Below, in pieces: positions 1 to 7,872 of a DNA stretch of 40,326 nt (position 1 is the first letter of the stretch; each line of letters starts with the position of its first letter). Origin of the DNA: Cohnella sp. OV330. GTDB lineage: Bacteria > Bacillota > Bacilli > Paenibacillales > Paenibacillaceae. The notes under the pieces were generated by a model that was not told the DNA's origin, searched no databases, and saw only the letters and a list, made by a program, of their open reading frames with translations. Location of the stretch: the NCBI RefSeq assembly GCF_900112065.1, contig NZ_FOKE01000009.1, positions 1 through 40,326 on the forward strand. The letters are read 5' to 3'. The position numbers and the translations under genes are program-made.

Positions 1-81
1 CGGAGTTGTGCGGAAAAACCGTGTAATTCCCGGCCAATCGCTGCTCGGGAACGGAGTTATGCGGAAAAACCGTGCAATTCC
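1..81. repeat. Two tandem 51-bp units with a hairpin core (array A, left edge)
   Basis: Two near-identical cores lie at 2-30 and 53-81, exactly 51 bp apart. Each has GGAGTT, then GCGG, a five-A loop, CCG and AATTCC. Read as RNA, the first copy folds into a 12-bp stem if G-U pairs are allowed (GGAGUUGUGCGG with CCGUGUAAUUCC). The array probably continues to the left of the window. No coding gene is evident in 1-182. Confidence 0.75.
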
Positions 82-182
82 CCGTCACACAATGGTGCTC
101 CAGCAAAGAACGCATCCATGCGGTCGCAAAGTCTGCGGTTGCGGGACGTCAGAGCAGAGCAAGCGCGCGACGGGGAACCCGT

Positions 183-1337
183 TCAGTCCTCAACGCTCTC
201 CGCAAACTGAATATCATGGTTGCAGCCCTGCGCCGCGAAGGCGAGCAGGCGGGCGCCCTCCTCGCCGAGCGCTTCGCGATCGTCCGCCGACAGCGGGGCG
301 AACGGCTCGACGAGCAGCAGCGCATCGCCGCGCCGCTGCCGAATCTCCCACTTGCCGGCGACGAAGCCGTCCAGCAAAAAGACGGGACGCACGAGTCCGT
401 TGGCGGTAAAAACGCGCTGCTTGTGCGGTTCGCGCAGGATGCGGGATCGGTCCGCGTAAGCGAGCAGCATCTGATCGAACTCGCCGAGGAAGCGAGGCGG
501 ACACGGGATGTGCGCGTCCGGGCGCGGCGCCTCGGGCAAGTCGTACAGCTCGGTCCCGTGCTCGCTGCGGAAGCGAACGAGCCGGGGGCCGAGCCGCCGA
601 ACCGCGTCTTGCAGCTTCGTGAGGCCCGACCATACTTGCATGTCTTTGACCGATGCCGGCCCGAAGGCCGACAGGTAGCGCACGACGAGCGCCTCGTCCG
701 TGCAGCCCGTCTCCTGCGGCAGGCCGGTCCACGTCTCTAGCGGCGCATGCAGCGCCTGCCCGCTTCGGCCCCACAAGCCGCGGGGCGGCGTCTGTACGAG
801 CGGCACGCGCGCACGGACCGCGGCCGCGAGCGCTTCGGGATCGCTGCCCGGCCAGCGCTCGGCCAGCCGCGCGCCCAGCTCGGCGAAGCTCTGCGGCCGC
901 TCGGCCGTCCACTCGCGCCCCAGGGCGGCGATCGCGTCCGCATCCGCGCCGGCGAGCCGCTTGCCGAAGTTGCCTGCCAGGCCGCGATCCTGCACGGGCT
1001 GGAGCAACGGGCGCAGCGCCAGGGCGTCCCGGGCCGAGACGAGGTGGAGCGTGGCCCGCATCAAGGCCATCCGCACCGCCTCGCGGCCCAGGAGCAGACC
1101 CTCGAGCTCGGCGGGCTCGAAGCGCTCGAGCCGCGACCAAAGCGCGTAATACGGCGCCATCGGCGCCTGCGCCTGCAGTCCGCACAGCCGCTCGATCGCT
1201 TCGAACGCGGTCATGGGTTCCCGCCGAAGCAGCATTTGCCTGGCCAGCAGCGCCCGGTTCAACGCGCGGCTATCCAGCGTCGGAGCGGCCGCTAAGCCGC
1301 TATTTGGCGAGCTCTGGTTCAACGGGCATTCGTTCAT
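183..1337 (-). CDS. Winged-helix DNA-binding domain protein (HTH_42/YcaQ-like)
   Basis: This 384-residue protein resembles the winged-helix family PF06224, which contains E. coli YcaQ, a DNA crosslink-unhooking glycosylase. The visible family features are the N-terminal ALNRALLARQMLL and ERLCGLQAQAP segments, a middle ATLHLVSARD region and a C-terminal GEFDQMLLAYADRSR block followed by FLLDGFVAGKW. I start it at the ATG at 1337 because an AAGGAGGA site sits 8 nt upstream. An in-frame ATG at 1376 has no ribosome binding site. The family assignment is fairly safe. Whether it is a DNA glycosylase or only a DNA-binding protein cannot be told from sequence. It is transcribed alone, downstream of the histidine kinase gene on the same strand but 155 bp away. 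Confidence 0.8.
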   Translation of the reverse strand: MNECPLNQSSPNSGLAAAPTLDSRALNRALLARQMLLRREPMTAFEAIERLCGLQAQAPMAPYYALWSRLERFEPAELEGLLLGREAVRMALMRATLHLVSARDALALRPLLQPVQDRGLAGNFGKRLAGADADAIAALGREWTAERPQSFAELGARLAERWPGSDPEALAAAVRARVPLVQTPPRGLWGRSGQALHAPLETWTGLPQETGCTDEALVVRYLSAFGPASVKDMQVWSGLTKLQDAVRRLGPRLVRFRSEHGTELYDLPEAPRPDAHIPCPPRFLGEFDQMLLAYADRSRILREPHKQRVFTANGLVRPVFLLDGFVAGKWEIRQRRGDALLLVEPFAPLSADDREALGEEGARLLAFAAQGCNHDIQFAESVED

Positions 1338-1404
1338 GCGAATCGCTCCTCCTTGGCGAGGCGCTTCAAGCCTCATCGCTTAACCCAAGAATAACGCATG
1401 CTCT

Positions 1405-1422
1405 CTGACAGCAGTCTGTCAG
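1405..1422. promoter_or_regulatory. 18-bp perfect dyad upstream of the winged-helix gene
   Basis: CTGACAG and CTGTCAG form perfect 7-bp arms around a 4-bp centre, about 70 bp upstream of the start codon at 1337. The position suits a repressor operator or promoter-proximal site. No gene in the window is an obvious partner, so the role is inference only. Confidence 0.35.
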
Positions 1423-1492
1423 GAAGGAATGCCGCATCGGCGCCAATTGTTCCATTTCGTTTCGATACGGCTTCAATCGTCGATACGGGTCG

Positions 1493-3925
1493 TCAATAAG
1501 GGAGCCGAATCTCGACGCGGGTCCCCTGGCCCAGCGCGCTCTTGTAGCGGATGGTGCCCCTGTGCCCCGCGAGAATCTGCTGGCTGACCATGAGGCCGAG
1601 GCCGTGTCCCGAGGCTTTGTTGGAGTAAAACGGCTCGCCCAGATGCTTCAGCTCTTCTTCGGAAATGCCGAAGCCTTCGTCCTCGATGACGATCAAGATG
1701 CTGTCGTCCGAAGCAGGATCAGCCTGTTGTGTCGTACCGATCGCCGCCTCGTCCGCCAAAATCTCCGGCTCGCGCGCAGCCGCCGCCTCGGCAACCGCTT
1801 CTCTGCCGCTAACCGCCTCGCCAACCGCATTTCTGCCAACCGCATCTCTGCCGACCGTTCCGCTGCCGCCATTCTCGCTATGCCGCTCCGCCCAGATGCC
1901 GATACGCAGCGTACCGCCTTCCGGCATCGCCTCCATCCCGTTTTTGAGCACGTTCAGAAAAACCTGCTTCAACTGGTTGGGCTCGCCGTTCAACGGCGCC
2001 AGCTCGTCGGCTTCGCGCAGCTCGAACTGCACGTTGTTCATGATCGCCTGCGCCTCGAGCAGCGCCACCGTCTCCTTCATGATGGAGCGGATGTCGACGA
2101 GCTGGAAGCGGACGGCATGCGGCTTGGACAGGACGAGGAATTCGCCGACGATGAAGTTGATCCGGTCGAGCTCGGACAGCATCGTGTCGAGATGGGACGG
2201 CGTGATGCCGCCCGTCTGCTGCTGGAGTTGGACGAACCCCCGGAGCGTCGTGAGCGGATTGCGAATCTCGTGCGCGACGCCCGCGGCGAGCTGGCCCACC
2301 ATCGACAGCTTCTCCGTGCGTCTCAGCATCTCCTCGGTCGCTTTCCGCGCGGTGATGTTCCGCGAGATCGAGGCGATGCCGACGACCTCTCCATGCTCGT
2401 CTCGCACGGGGGATACCGTGATGCTGACGTCGATCTGCGAGCCGTCCTTGCGATAGCGGATCGTCTCGCAGTCCGCGACCGAGCCGCCCTTGACTACTTT
2501 TCGCAGGACGCGCGAATCCTCCTCGCGGAGCTCCTCGGGAACCTCGGGCAGCCGGCGGCCCAGCGCTTCGGCGGCGCTCCAGCCGTACATTTTTTCGAAT
2601 GCGGCGTTCACCTGCATTAGATTCCCGGCGGGATCGGCCACGTGGATGGCGTCCGAGCTGTGATGCACGAACGACTCCAGATACTGCTTGGTGCTCCGCA
2701 GCTCCGCCGCCGTGTCTCGCAGCCGGTTCGTGTAGGTACTGAGATTGCTCGCCATCGTGTTGACGCGGTCGGACAGCCGGCCGAGCTCGTCGTTGCTGGC
2801 GACCGGCAGCGGATCGTCGAAGCTGCCTTCGGCTACCGCGTTGACCTTGCGCAGAATCTGCTGCACCGGGCGGATCATCAGGCCCGACAGCCAATAGCTG
2901 GTCACGACGGTGGCGGCCAGCAGAACGAGGCCGATGACGCTGCTTAACAGCATTTGCCGGTCGAGATCGCCGCTGATCGCGGCGCGGTCAAAGCTCACGG
3001 TGACGATATAGTCCCGGTCTCCATGGATCGGAATATAGCTCTTGAGCAGCCGTTTGCCGCCGGAGCGGCTGTTCGCCGTCACGGTTTCTCCCGTGGTGAT
3101 GGCGGTGTTCACATGCTCGACGTCGGCGTCGTCCTTATAGGCGTAGGTGCCGAATACGATGTCGCGCACGTCCAGATTGTAGACGGGCTTGCCCTTTTTT
3201 ATCTTGATAATGGGCGCTTTTCCGAAAAAGGCGGGATCGATGCCGGTAACCTCGACGAGATCGGAGTTGTCTTGCAGCAGCTGCTTGATCAGCTTCTCGG
3301 TACCGACCGAGTCCTTGAAGTCGACCAGGACGTCGCCCCGCATAAAAGGATTGATCATATAGTTCGTCGTGCCGTCGTAATAGTCGCCCCACTTCAGGAT
3401 CAAGTCGGGATCCGAGGTGGCGAAGTTGAACGGACCCGACCAGAAGTTCGGCATGGCCCGGCCGAAGCCGACGTTGACGGGCTGACGCGCGAAGAGCTGC
3501 TGGAACGCCCTGTACCAGTAATCCATCGTGTTGGACCCGAGATTGATCTCTCCGGGCTTCGAGGATTTTTTGACGACGATGTCGTTCGGCGTCCGCACCC
3601 AGAGCGAGATTCCCTCTAGCTGGAGCTCCTCGGTCAGTTTGACGAGCTCTTCGTTGGTCACGTTGTCGATGTCCGGATCCAATGAGCTGCGAATCGCGAT
3701 CGAGGCGGCGAGCAGCTTTTCCTCCTGGGCCTTCTCCAGCCGCTCGAGCTCGTCTTCGTACGATTTGATGGATTCGCCGATCTGCTTCGATATAATATCC
3801 ATGCGGTCGATCGCCGCCTTCTGCATGCCGGCCTTGGACCAGAAGTACGTAATCGACAAGTTCAGCATGAGGATCGCCGCGACGAGAAGGGACAGGAAAA
3901 CGGTAAGTTTAAGCTTTATGGACAA
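1493..3925 (-). CDS. Orphan PAS sensor histidine kinase
   Basis: An 810-residue membrane kinase. A transmembrane segment (about 7-29) and a second one (about 326-350) enclose a roughly 300-residue extracellular sensor. HAMP (about 350-400) and PAS (about 417-528) domains follow, then HisKA with the phospho-acceptor in AHEIRNPL (His552) and an HATPase domain ending in GLGLMVSQQI and GTRVEIRLPY. The HisKA resembles those of Bacillus sporulation kinases. The start is taken as TTG at 3925, because AGGAGG sits 9 nt upstream and the transmembrane segment follows at once; a farther ATG at 4072 lacks a site. No response regulator is adjacent, so it may feed a distant partner such as a phosphorelay (inference). 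A low-complexity insertion interrupts the ATPase domain at about residues 678-740. Confidence 0.88.
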   Translation of the reverse strand: MSIKLKLTVFLSLLVAAILMLNLSITYFWSKAGMQKAAIDRMDIISKQIGESIKSYEDELERLEKAQEEKLLAASIAIRSSLDPDIDNVTNEELVKLTEELQLEGISLWVRTPNDIVVKKSSKPGEINLGSNTMDYWYRAFQQLFARQPVNVGFGRAMPNFWSGPFNFATSDPDLILKWGDYYDGTTNYMINPFMRGDVLVDFKDSVGTEKLIKQLLQDNSDLVEVTGIDPAFFGKAPIIKIKKGKPVYNLDVRDIVFGTYAYKDDADVEHVNTAITTGETVTANSRSGGKRLLKSYIPIHGDRDYIVTVSFDRAAISGDLDRQMLLSSVIGLVLLAATVVTSYWLSGLMIRPVQQILRKVNAVAEGSFDDPLPVASNDELGRLSDRVNTMASNLSTYTNRLRDTAAELRSTKQYLESFVHHSSDAIHVADPAGNLMQVNAAFEKMYGWSAAEALGRRLPEVPEELREEDSRVLRKVVKGGSVADCETIRYRKDGSQIDVSITVSPVRDEHGEVVGIASISRNITARKATEEMLRRTEKLSMVGQLAAGVAHEIRNPLTTLRGFVQLQQQTGGITPSHLDTMLSELDRINFIVGEFLVLSKPHAVRFQLVDIRSIMKETVALLEAQAIMNNVQFELREADELAPLNGEPNQLKQVFLNVLKNGMEAMPEGGTLRIGIWAERHSENGGSGTVGRDAVGRNAVGEAVSGREAVAEAAAAREPEILADEAAIGTTQQADPASDDSILIVIEDEGFGISEEELKHLGEPFYSNKASGHGLGLMVSQQILAGHRGTIRYKSALGQGTRVEIRLPY

Positions 3926-4066
3926 GGCGGAAAGCCTCCTAATTAAATGGGGACTGGACCAAGATGACTGGATCGGTTGACTGGGCGAAAGCCGGCTTTT
4001 ATAAATTCTGTGCGTTCGCTCATAATCCTGCCAACCGGCGTGAGCTAAATCGTGTAAAGAAAAACG

Positions 4067-4092
4067 CGGCATAAAAGTATAAGCGTTTAAAC
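4067..4092. repeat. 26-bp direct repeat, copy 1 (putative operator)
   Basis: Matches 4133-4158 at 24 of 26 positions; shared blocks are CGGCATAAAAGT and AAGCGTTTAAAC. It lies on the kinase side of the divergent promoter and contains a minus-strand TATACT that could be the -10 of the kinase promoter. Binding by the adjacent LacI-type regulator is inferred from position. Confidence 0.6.
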
Positions 4093-4100
4093 ATTCGGGG

Positions 4101-4130
4101 TTGATTAATGATAAGAAGATACGCTAAAAT
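4101..4130 (+). promoter_or_regulatory. Promoter of the LacI-kinase-GH4 operon
   Basis: TTGATT at 4101-4106, an 18-bp spacer and TAAAAT at 4125-4130. It sits between the two 26-bp direct repeats, so transcription would start inside the second copy, an arrangement expected for autorepression. Confidence 0.5.
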
Positions 4131-4132
4131 AA

Positions 4133-4158
4133 CGGCATAAAAGTTAAAGCGTTTAAAC
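4133..4158. repeat. 26-bp direct repeat, copy 2 (putative operator)
   Basis: Second copy, offset 66 bp from the first. In this copy the core reads TTAAA-GCG-TTTAA, an inverted repeat. It overlaps the expected transcription start of the regulator gene. Confidence 0.6.
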
Positions 4159-4226
4159 TTTTGCGAAGCTGCGGTGCGCAGCCAGAATCAGTCAGCCTTC
4201 TTGAGGGAGAAAAGGAGCGCGGCAGC

Positions 4227-5228
4227 GTGAAAATCAGCATCTTCGACGTCGCGAAAAAATCGGGACTGTCCGTAGTTACCGTATCCCGCGTCATTAACAA
4301 CGCGCCGTCGGTCAGGGAGAAAAACAGAGAAAAGGTGCTCCGGGCGATGAAGGAGCTCGGCTACCACCCGAGCGCCGCGGCGCGGAGTCTGGCCAGAGGG
4401 CGTACGGGCGTCATCGGCCTCACGCTGGCGACGCTGCAGGACTCGTTTTTCGACGCGGTCGTCAAGGAGATCGGCGATCGGCTGGCCGAGCAGGGCTATT
4501 TCCTCGCGCTATCGGTAGAGACGGGAGCCGGCGGCAGTTCGGGCAGACTGCTCTTCGAGGAAGACCGCGTAGACGGCGTCATCGTGCTGTCTCCGATGCA
4601 GGAGGACGGGTACGAACTGGAGCTGCTGCAGAAAAGAATTCCATATATCCTGCTGGATAATCAGCAATCTTCGCCTTCGGCGCCGTCCGTGGTCGTGAAC
4701 AATTTCAAAGGCGGCTACGAGGCCGCGCGGCATCTGATCGGCCTCGGACATCGCAAGATCGCGCATATCGCGGGACCGCGCGCTTTTTTAAGCAGCCAGG
4801 ACCGGGAGCGGGGATTTTTGCAGGCACTTGCGGAGGCGGGACTCACGCCCTGGAGCGTCGAGCCCGGCGAGTTCGACATCGCGTCCGGCTATCGGGTCGC
4901 GGAGGCATGGATCGCGGCGGGGAGCCTGCCGGAAGCGGTCTTCGCCGCCGACGACCACATCGCGCTCGGCGTCGTCGACGCCTGCAAGAACGCGGGACTT
5001 CGCGTGCCGCGGGACCTGTCGGTCGTCGGCTTCGACGACCAGGTGCTCGCTTCTGAACTCAAGCCCGCGCTGACGACGGTCCGCCAGCCGGCGGACAAGA
5101 TCGGGCGCAAGGGCGTGGAGCTGCTGCTCGCGGCGATCGAGGGTCAGCAGCGGCGCCATGTCACGGTGCAGATCGATCCGGAGCTGATCGTCAGGGATTC
5201 GACGGCGGAGGCTTTCAAAGCGGAATGA
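4227..5228 (+). CDS. LacI-family transcriptional regulator
   Basis: A 333-residue LacI/GalR repressor. The N-terminus KISIFDVAKKSGLSVVTVSR is the canonical helix-turn-helix followed by the hinge (YHPSAAARSLARGRTGVIGL). The rest is a periplasmic-binding-type sugar domain ending in VVGFDDQVLASELKPALTTV and a KIGRKGVELLL tail. I chose GTG at 4227, since AAGGAG lies 9 nt upstream and the protein then begins where LacI proteins normally do. The stop codon overlaps an upstream ATG of the kinase gene (ATGA), so the operon is translationally close. It probably represses its own operon through the 26-bp repeats and responds to a sugar or sugar phosphate. The effector is unknown. Confidence 0.92.
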   Translation: MKISIFDVAKKSGLSVVTVSRVINNAPSVREKNREKVLRAMKELGYHPSAAARSLARGRTGVIGLTLATLQDSFFDAVVKEIGDRLAEQGYFLALSVETGAGGSSGRLLFEEDRVDGVIVLSPMQEDGYELELLQKRIPYILLDNQQSSPSAPSVVVNNFKGGYEAARHLIGLGHRKIAHIAGPRAFLSSQDRERGFLQALAEAGLTPWSVEPGEFDIASGYRVAEAWIAAGSLPEAVFAADDHIALGVVDACKNAGLRVPRDLSVVGFDDQVLASELKPALTTVRQPADKIGRKGVELLLAAIEGQQRRHVTVQIDPELIVRDSTAEAFKAE

Positions 5229-5251
5229 ATGAGCAAGAGGGAGAGACGAGG

Positions 5252-6223
5252 ATGAAATATTATTTGGGCGTCGACGGCGGCGGATCCAAGACCTACGCGC
5301 TCGTCGCGGACGAGAGAGGACAGGTCGTCGGAAAAGGCAAAAGCGGCAACGGCAATCATCAGATCGACCGGGAAGTCGCGCGGCGCAGCATCAGAGAAGC
5401 GACGGAGATGGCGCTTGCCGCCGCGGGGATCTCTCGGGAGCAAGTTGCGTCCGCCTGCTTCGGCCTGGCCGGCGCCGATCGCGAGGCGGACTTCCGGATT
5501 TTGCGTCCGATGATCGCGGAGCTCGACTTCGCGAAGCACGAGATTCACTGCGATACGATCATCGCGATGCGAGCAGGCACGAGTCGGCCGCACGGCGTCG
5601 TGCTCATCTGCGGTAGCGGTACCAACGGCGCGGGCCTAAGTCCCGCCGGGGAGAGCCTCCAGGTCGGCGGATTCACCTATATGACGGGCGATTTCGGCGG
5701 CGGCATGGCGTTGGCCGTAGAGGCTTTCCGCACGGTCGTTCGCGCTTGGGACGGACGCGAGGCGGAGACGGCGCTCACGCCGCTCGTGCTGGCGGAGACA
5801 GGCTACGCTACGGTCGAGGAGATGTTCCACGATTACCTCGACCGCGACCTGCAGCCGCCGCTTCATCTCGCGAAGCTGCTGTTCGAGGCAGCCGAGGGCG
5901 GAGACGCGGCCGCGCAGGCGATTCTGCGGAAGCAGGGCGACGAGCTGGGGAGGCAGGCGACTGCGATTATCCGCAGGCTCGGCATGGCGGACGAGACGTT
6001 CGACGTCGTCATGGCAGGCAGCATTCTGACGCGGGGCAAGGGAGACTTCGTGCATGCCGAGATTCGGAAGGCCGTGGCTGCGGCAGCGCCGAACGCCTCG
6101 GTGGTGAAGCTGGCGGTCGAGCCGGTCGTCGGCGCGCTGTGGCTGGCGTTCGAGGCGGACGGCCCGCTGCCGGAGGCGGCTCGCGAGACGCTGAAGGACG
6201 CGGCTGAATTCGAAGCGATCTGA
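5252..6223 (+). CDS. BadF/BadG/BcrA/BcrD-type sugar kinase (N-acetylglucosamine kinase-like)
   Basis: A 323-residue ASKHA-fold kinase. The phosphate-1 loop is GVDGGGSKT (Asp8 onward), the phosphate-2 loop is LICGSGTNGAG and the adenosine segment is VVMAGSILTRGKG. This pattern is that of eukaryotic-type GlcNAc kinase and related bacterial sugar kinases. An ATG at 5225 overlaps the upstream stop codon, but the ATG at 5252 has the better site (GAGGGAGA) and begins the domain exactly. The next gene encodes a GH4 enzyme acting on 6-phospho-glycosides, so a likely role is ATP-dependent 6-phosphorylation of an imported mono- or disaccharide. The exact sugar cannot be read from the sequence. Confidence 0.82.
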   Translation: MKYYLGVDGGGSKTYALVADERGQVVGKGKSGNGNHQIDREVARRSIREATEMALAAAGISREQVASACFGLAGADREADFRILRPMIAELDFAKHEIHCDTIIAMRAGTSRPHGVVLICGSGTNGAGLSPAGESLQVGGFTYMTGDFGGGMALAVEAFRTVVRAWDGREAETALTPLVLAETGYATVEEMFHDYLDRDLQPPLHLAKLLFEAAEGGDAAAQAILRKQGDELGRQATAIIRRLGMADETFDVVMAGSILTRGKGDFVHAEIRKAVAAAAPNASVVKLAVEPVVGALWLAFEADGPLPEAARETLKDAAEFEAI

Positions 6224-6248
6224 TCCATATACCAGGAGGGTGATTAGC

Positions 6249-7547
6249 ATGGCGCAAGGACTGAAGGTGGCCGTCATCGGCGGAGGCTCCTCGTATACGC
6301 CGGAGATCGTGGAAGGCTTCATCAACCGGTACGACAAGCTCCCGATCCGGGAGCTGTGGCTCGTCGACATCGAAGCGGGACGGCACAAGCTCGAGATCGT
6401 CGGCGCGCTCGCGAAGCGCATGGTCGAAAAGTCGGGCTTGCCGATCAGCGTGCATCTGACGCTGAATCGGCGCGAAGCGATCGAAGGCGCGGATTTCGTC
6501 TCGACGCAGATGCGCGTCGGCTTGCTCGAGGCCCGCAAGTGGGACGAGCACATCCCGAACCTGCACGGCGTCATCGGCCAGGAGACGACCGGCCCCGGCG
6601 GCATGATGAAGGCGCTGCGCACGATTCCGGCCCTGCTCGACATCTGCCGGGACATCGAAGAGCTGGCGCCGAACGCCTGGCTGCTCAACTTCACCAATCC
6701 GGCGGGCATGGTGACCGAGGCGATCCGCCGCTATTCCAAGGTGCGAAGCATCGGCTTATGCAACGCGCCGATCGGTCTCGCGAAGTGGCTAAGCGCCAAG
6801 TACGACACGACGCCGTCGCGCATCTATACGGAGTTCGTCGGGCTCAACCATCTGCACTGGGTGACGCGCATCGAGGTCGAGGGCGTCGATCGGCTGCCCG
6901 AACTGCTCGACAAGCGGGAGGAATACAGCGGCAAAAACGTGCCTGCATCCGAATGGGACCCGGACTTCCTCCGCTCGCTAGGCGGGCTTCCTTCCTACTA
7001 TCTCAAATACTTTTACATGACGGACGTCATGCTCGAGGAGCAGCTTGAATCGCTGAAGGGCGGCGGCACCCGCGCAGAGGTCGTGAAGAAGGTCGAAGAC
7101 GAGCTGTTCGAGCTGTACAAGGACCCGGACCTGCAAGAGAAGCCCAAGCAGTTGGAGAAACGCGGAGGCGCCTACTACTCCGAGGCGGCGGTTAACCTGA
7201 TGGAGTCGCTCTACGGCGATAAACGCGATATTCAGACGTTAAACGTGCCGAACGGCAATACGCTCGATTTTCTCCCGCCGGACGCTTGCATCGAGGTGAA
7301 TTGCGTCGTGACGGGACAGGGACCGCTGGCGCTGCCGGTGACCCGGGTGCCCGAGCAGGCGAAGGGGCTCATTCATGCCGTGAAGACATACGAACGCCTG
7401 ACGATCCGCGCGGCAGTGGAGGGCGATCGGGATCTGGCGCTGCAGGCGATGGCGGCGCATCCGCTCGTGCCGTCCGTCCGCGTGGCGAAGCGGCTGCTGG
7501 ACGAAATGCTGGAAAAGAACCGTCCTTATCTGCCTGCTTTTTTCTAA
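6249..7547 (+). CDS. NAD-dependent family 4 glycoside hydrolase (6-phospho-beta-glucosidase type)
   Basis: A 432-residue GH4 enzyme. It has the NAD-binding loop VAVIGGGSSYTPE, the LLNFTNPAGMVTEA substrate segment, the metal-ligand Cys in LCNAPIG (Cys171) and His in NHLHW (His201). GH4 enzymes use NAD and a divalent metal in a redox-assisted cleavage of, usually, 6-phosphorylated disaccharides. The start is the ATG at 6249, 9 nt after AGGAGG; a GTG at 6240 would lie inside the ribosome binding site. It is the last gene of the operon, 25 bp after the kinase and followed by a strong terminator. Substrate preference (beta-glucoside, chitobiose or other) is open. The SLH-GH26 gene downstream hints at hemicellulose sugars. 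Confidence 0.88.
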   Translation: MAQGLKVAVIGGGSSYTPEIVEGFINRYDKLPIRELWLVDIEAGRHKLEIVGALAKRMVEKSGLPISVHLTLNRREAIEGADFVSTQMRVGLLEARKWDEHIPNLHGVIGQETTGPGGMMKALRTIPALLDICRDIEELAPNAWLLNFTNPAGMVTEAIRRYSKVRSIGLCNAPIGLAKWLSAKYDTTPSRIYTEFVGLNHLHWVTRIEVEGVDRLPELLDKREEYSGKNVPASEWDPDFLRSLGGLPSYYLKYFYMTDVMLEEQLESLKGGGTRAEVVKKVEDELFELYKDPDLQEKPKQLEKRGGAYYSEAAVNLMESLYGDKRDIQTLNVPNGNTLDFLPPDACIEVNCVVTGQGPLALPVTRVPEQAKGLIHAVKTYERLTIRAAVEGDRDLALQAMAAHPLVPSVRVAKRLLDEMLEKNRPYLPAFF

Positions 7548-7564
7548 ATACGGCGGCTTAAGAG

Positions 7565-7602
7565 CCTCCTGTCGCAGTTAAGCCTGCGGCGGGAGGTTTT
7601 TT
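7565..7602 (+). terminator. Rho-independent terminator of the LacI-kinase-GH4 operon
   Basis: CCTCCTGTCGCAG (7565-7577) pairs along 13 bp, with two G-U pairs, with CTGCGGCGGGAGG (7584-7596). Six T residues follow. Confidence 0.9.
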
Positions 7603-7624
7603 CGTGCCCGCGTTTTGAATCGTA

Positions 7625-7699
7625 TAAACCTAACAAATTTATAAGTGTTTGTTTGAATTTGTAAACCTAACGATAATAATTAATCATCTAAAGTTAGAT
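7625..7699. repeat. TAAACCTAAC direct repeats in the AT-rich leader of the GH26 gene
   Basis: TAAACCTAAC occurs at 7625-7634 and 7662-7671, 37 bp apart. An inverted half site (AAAGTTAGATTATAAAAC) lies near 7690. The stretch is far more AT-rich than its surroundings and precedes the GH26 promoter, so it may bind an activator. Confidence 0.4.
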
Positions 7700-7751
7700 T
7701 ATAAAACAAAAATCGTTATATAAAAAACATTTGAACACCTATTTTATAAAA

Positions 7752-7768
7752 AGTAAGCGCTTTATAAT
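7752..7768 (+). promoter_or_regulatory. GH26 promoter -10 overlapped by a cre-like dyad
   Basis: A consensus TATAAT lies at 7763-7768 with no good -35 at the normal distance (TTGAAC at 7731 is 26 bp away). The overlapping AGTAAGCGCTTTAT (7752-7765) contains the perfect AAGCGCTT dyad and matches much of the CcpA cre consensus. Catabolite repression is a reasonable inference. Confidence 0.5.
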
Positions 7769-7818
7769 CTGAGGCATATTCTGGTTGCGTACATGCAGAG
7801 TAAATGTTTTTTTTCGTT

Positions 7819-7830
7819 GTTAGCGCTAAC
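7819..7830. promoter_or_regulatory. Perfect 12-bp LacI-type operator in the GH26 leader
   Basis: GTTAGCGCTAAC is a perfect palindrome with a central GC, typical in form of LacI/GalR-family operators. It lies about 50 bp after the -10 and 42 bp before the start codon, where a bound repressor could block elongation. Confidence 0.55.
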
Positions 7831-7872
7831 CGAATTTGCGATTTAGCTCATCTTGTTGAAGGAGGTTTTCTG

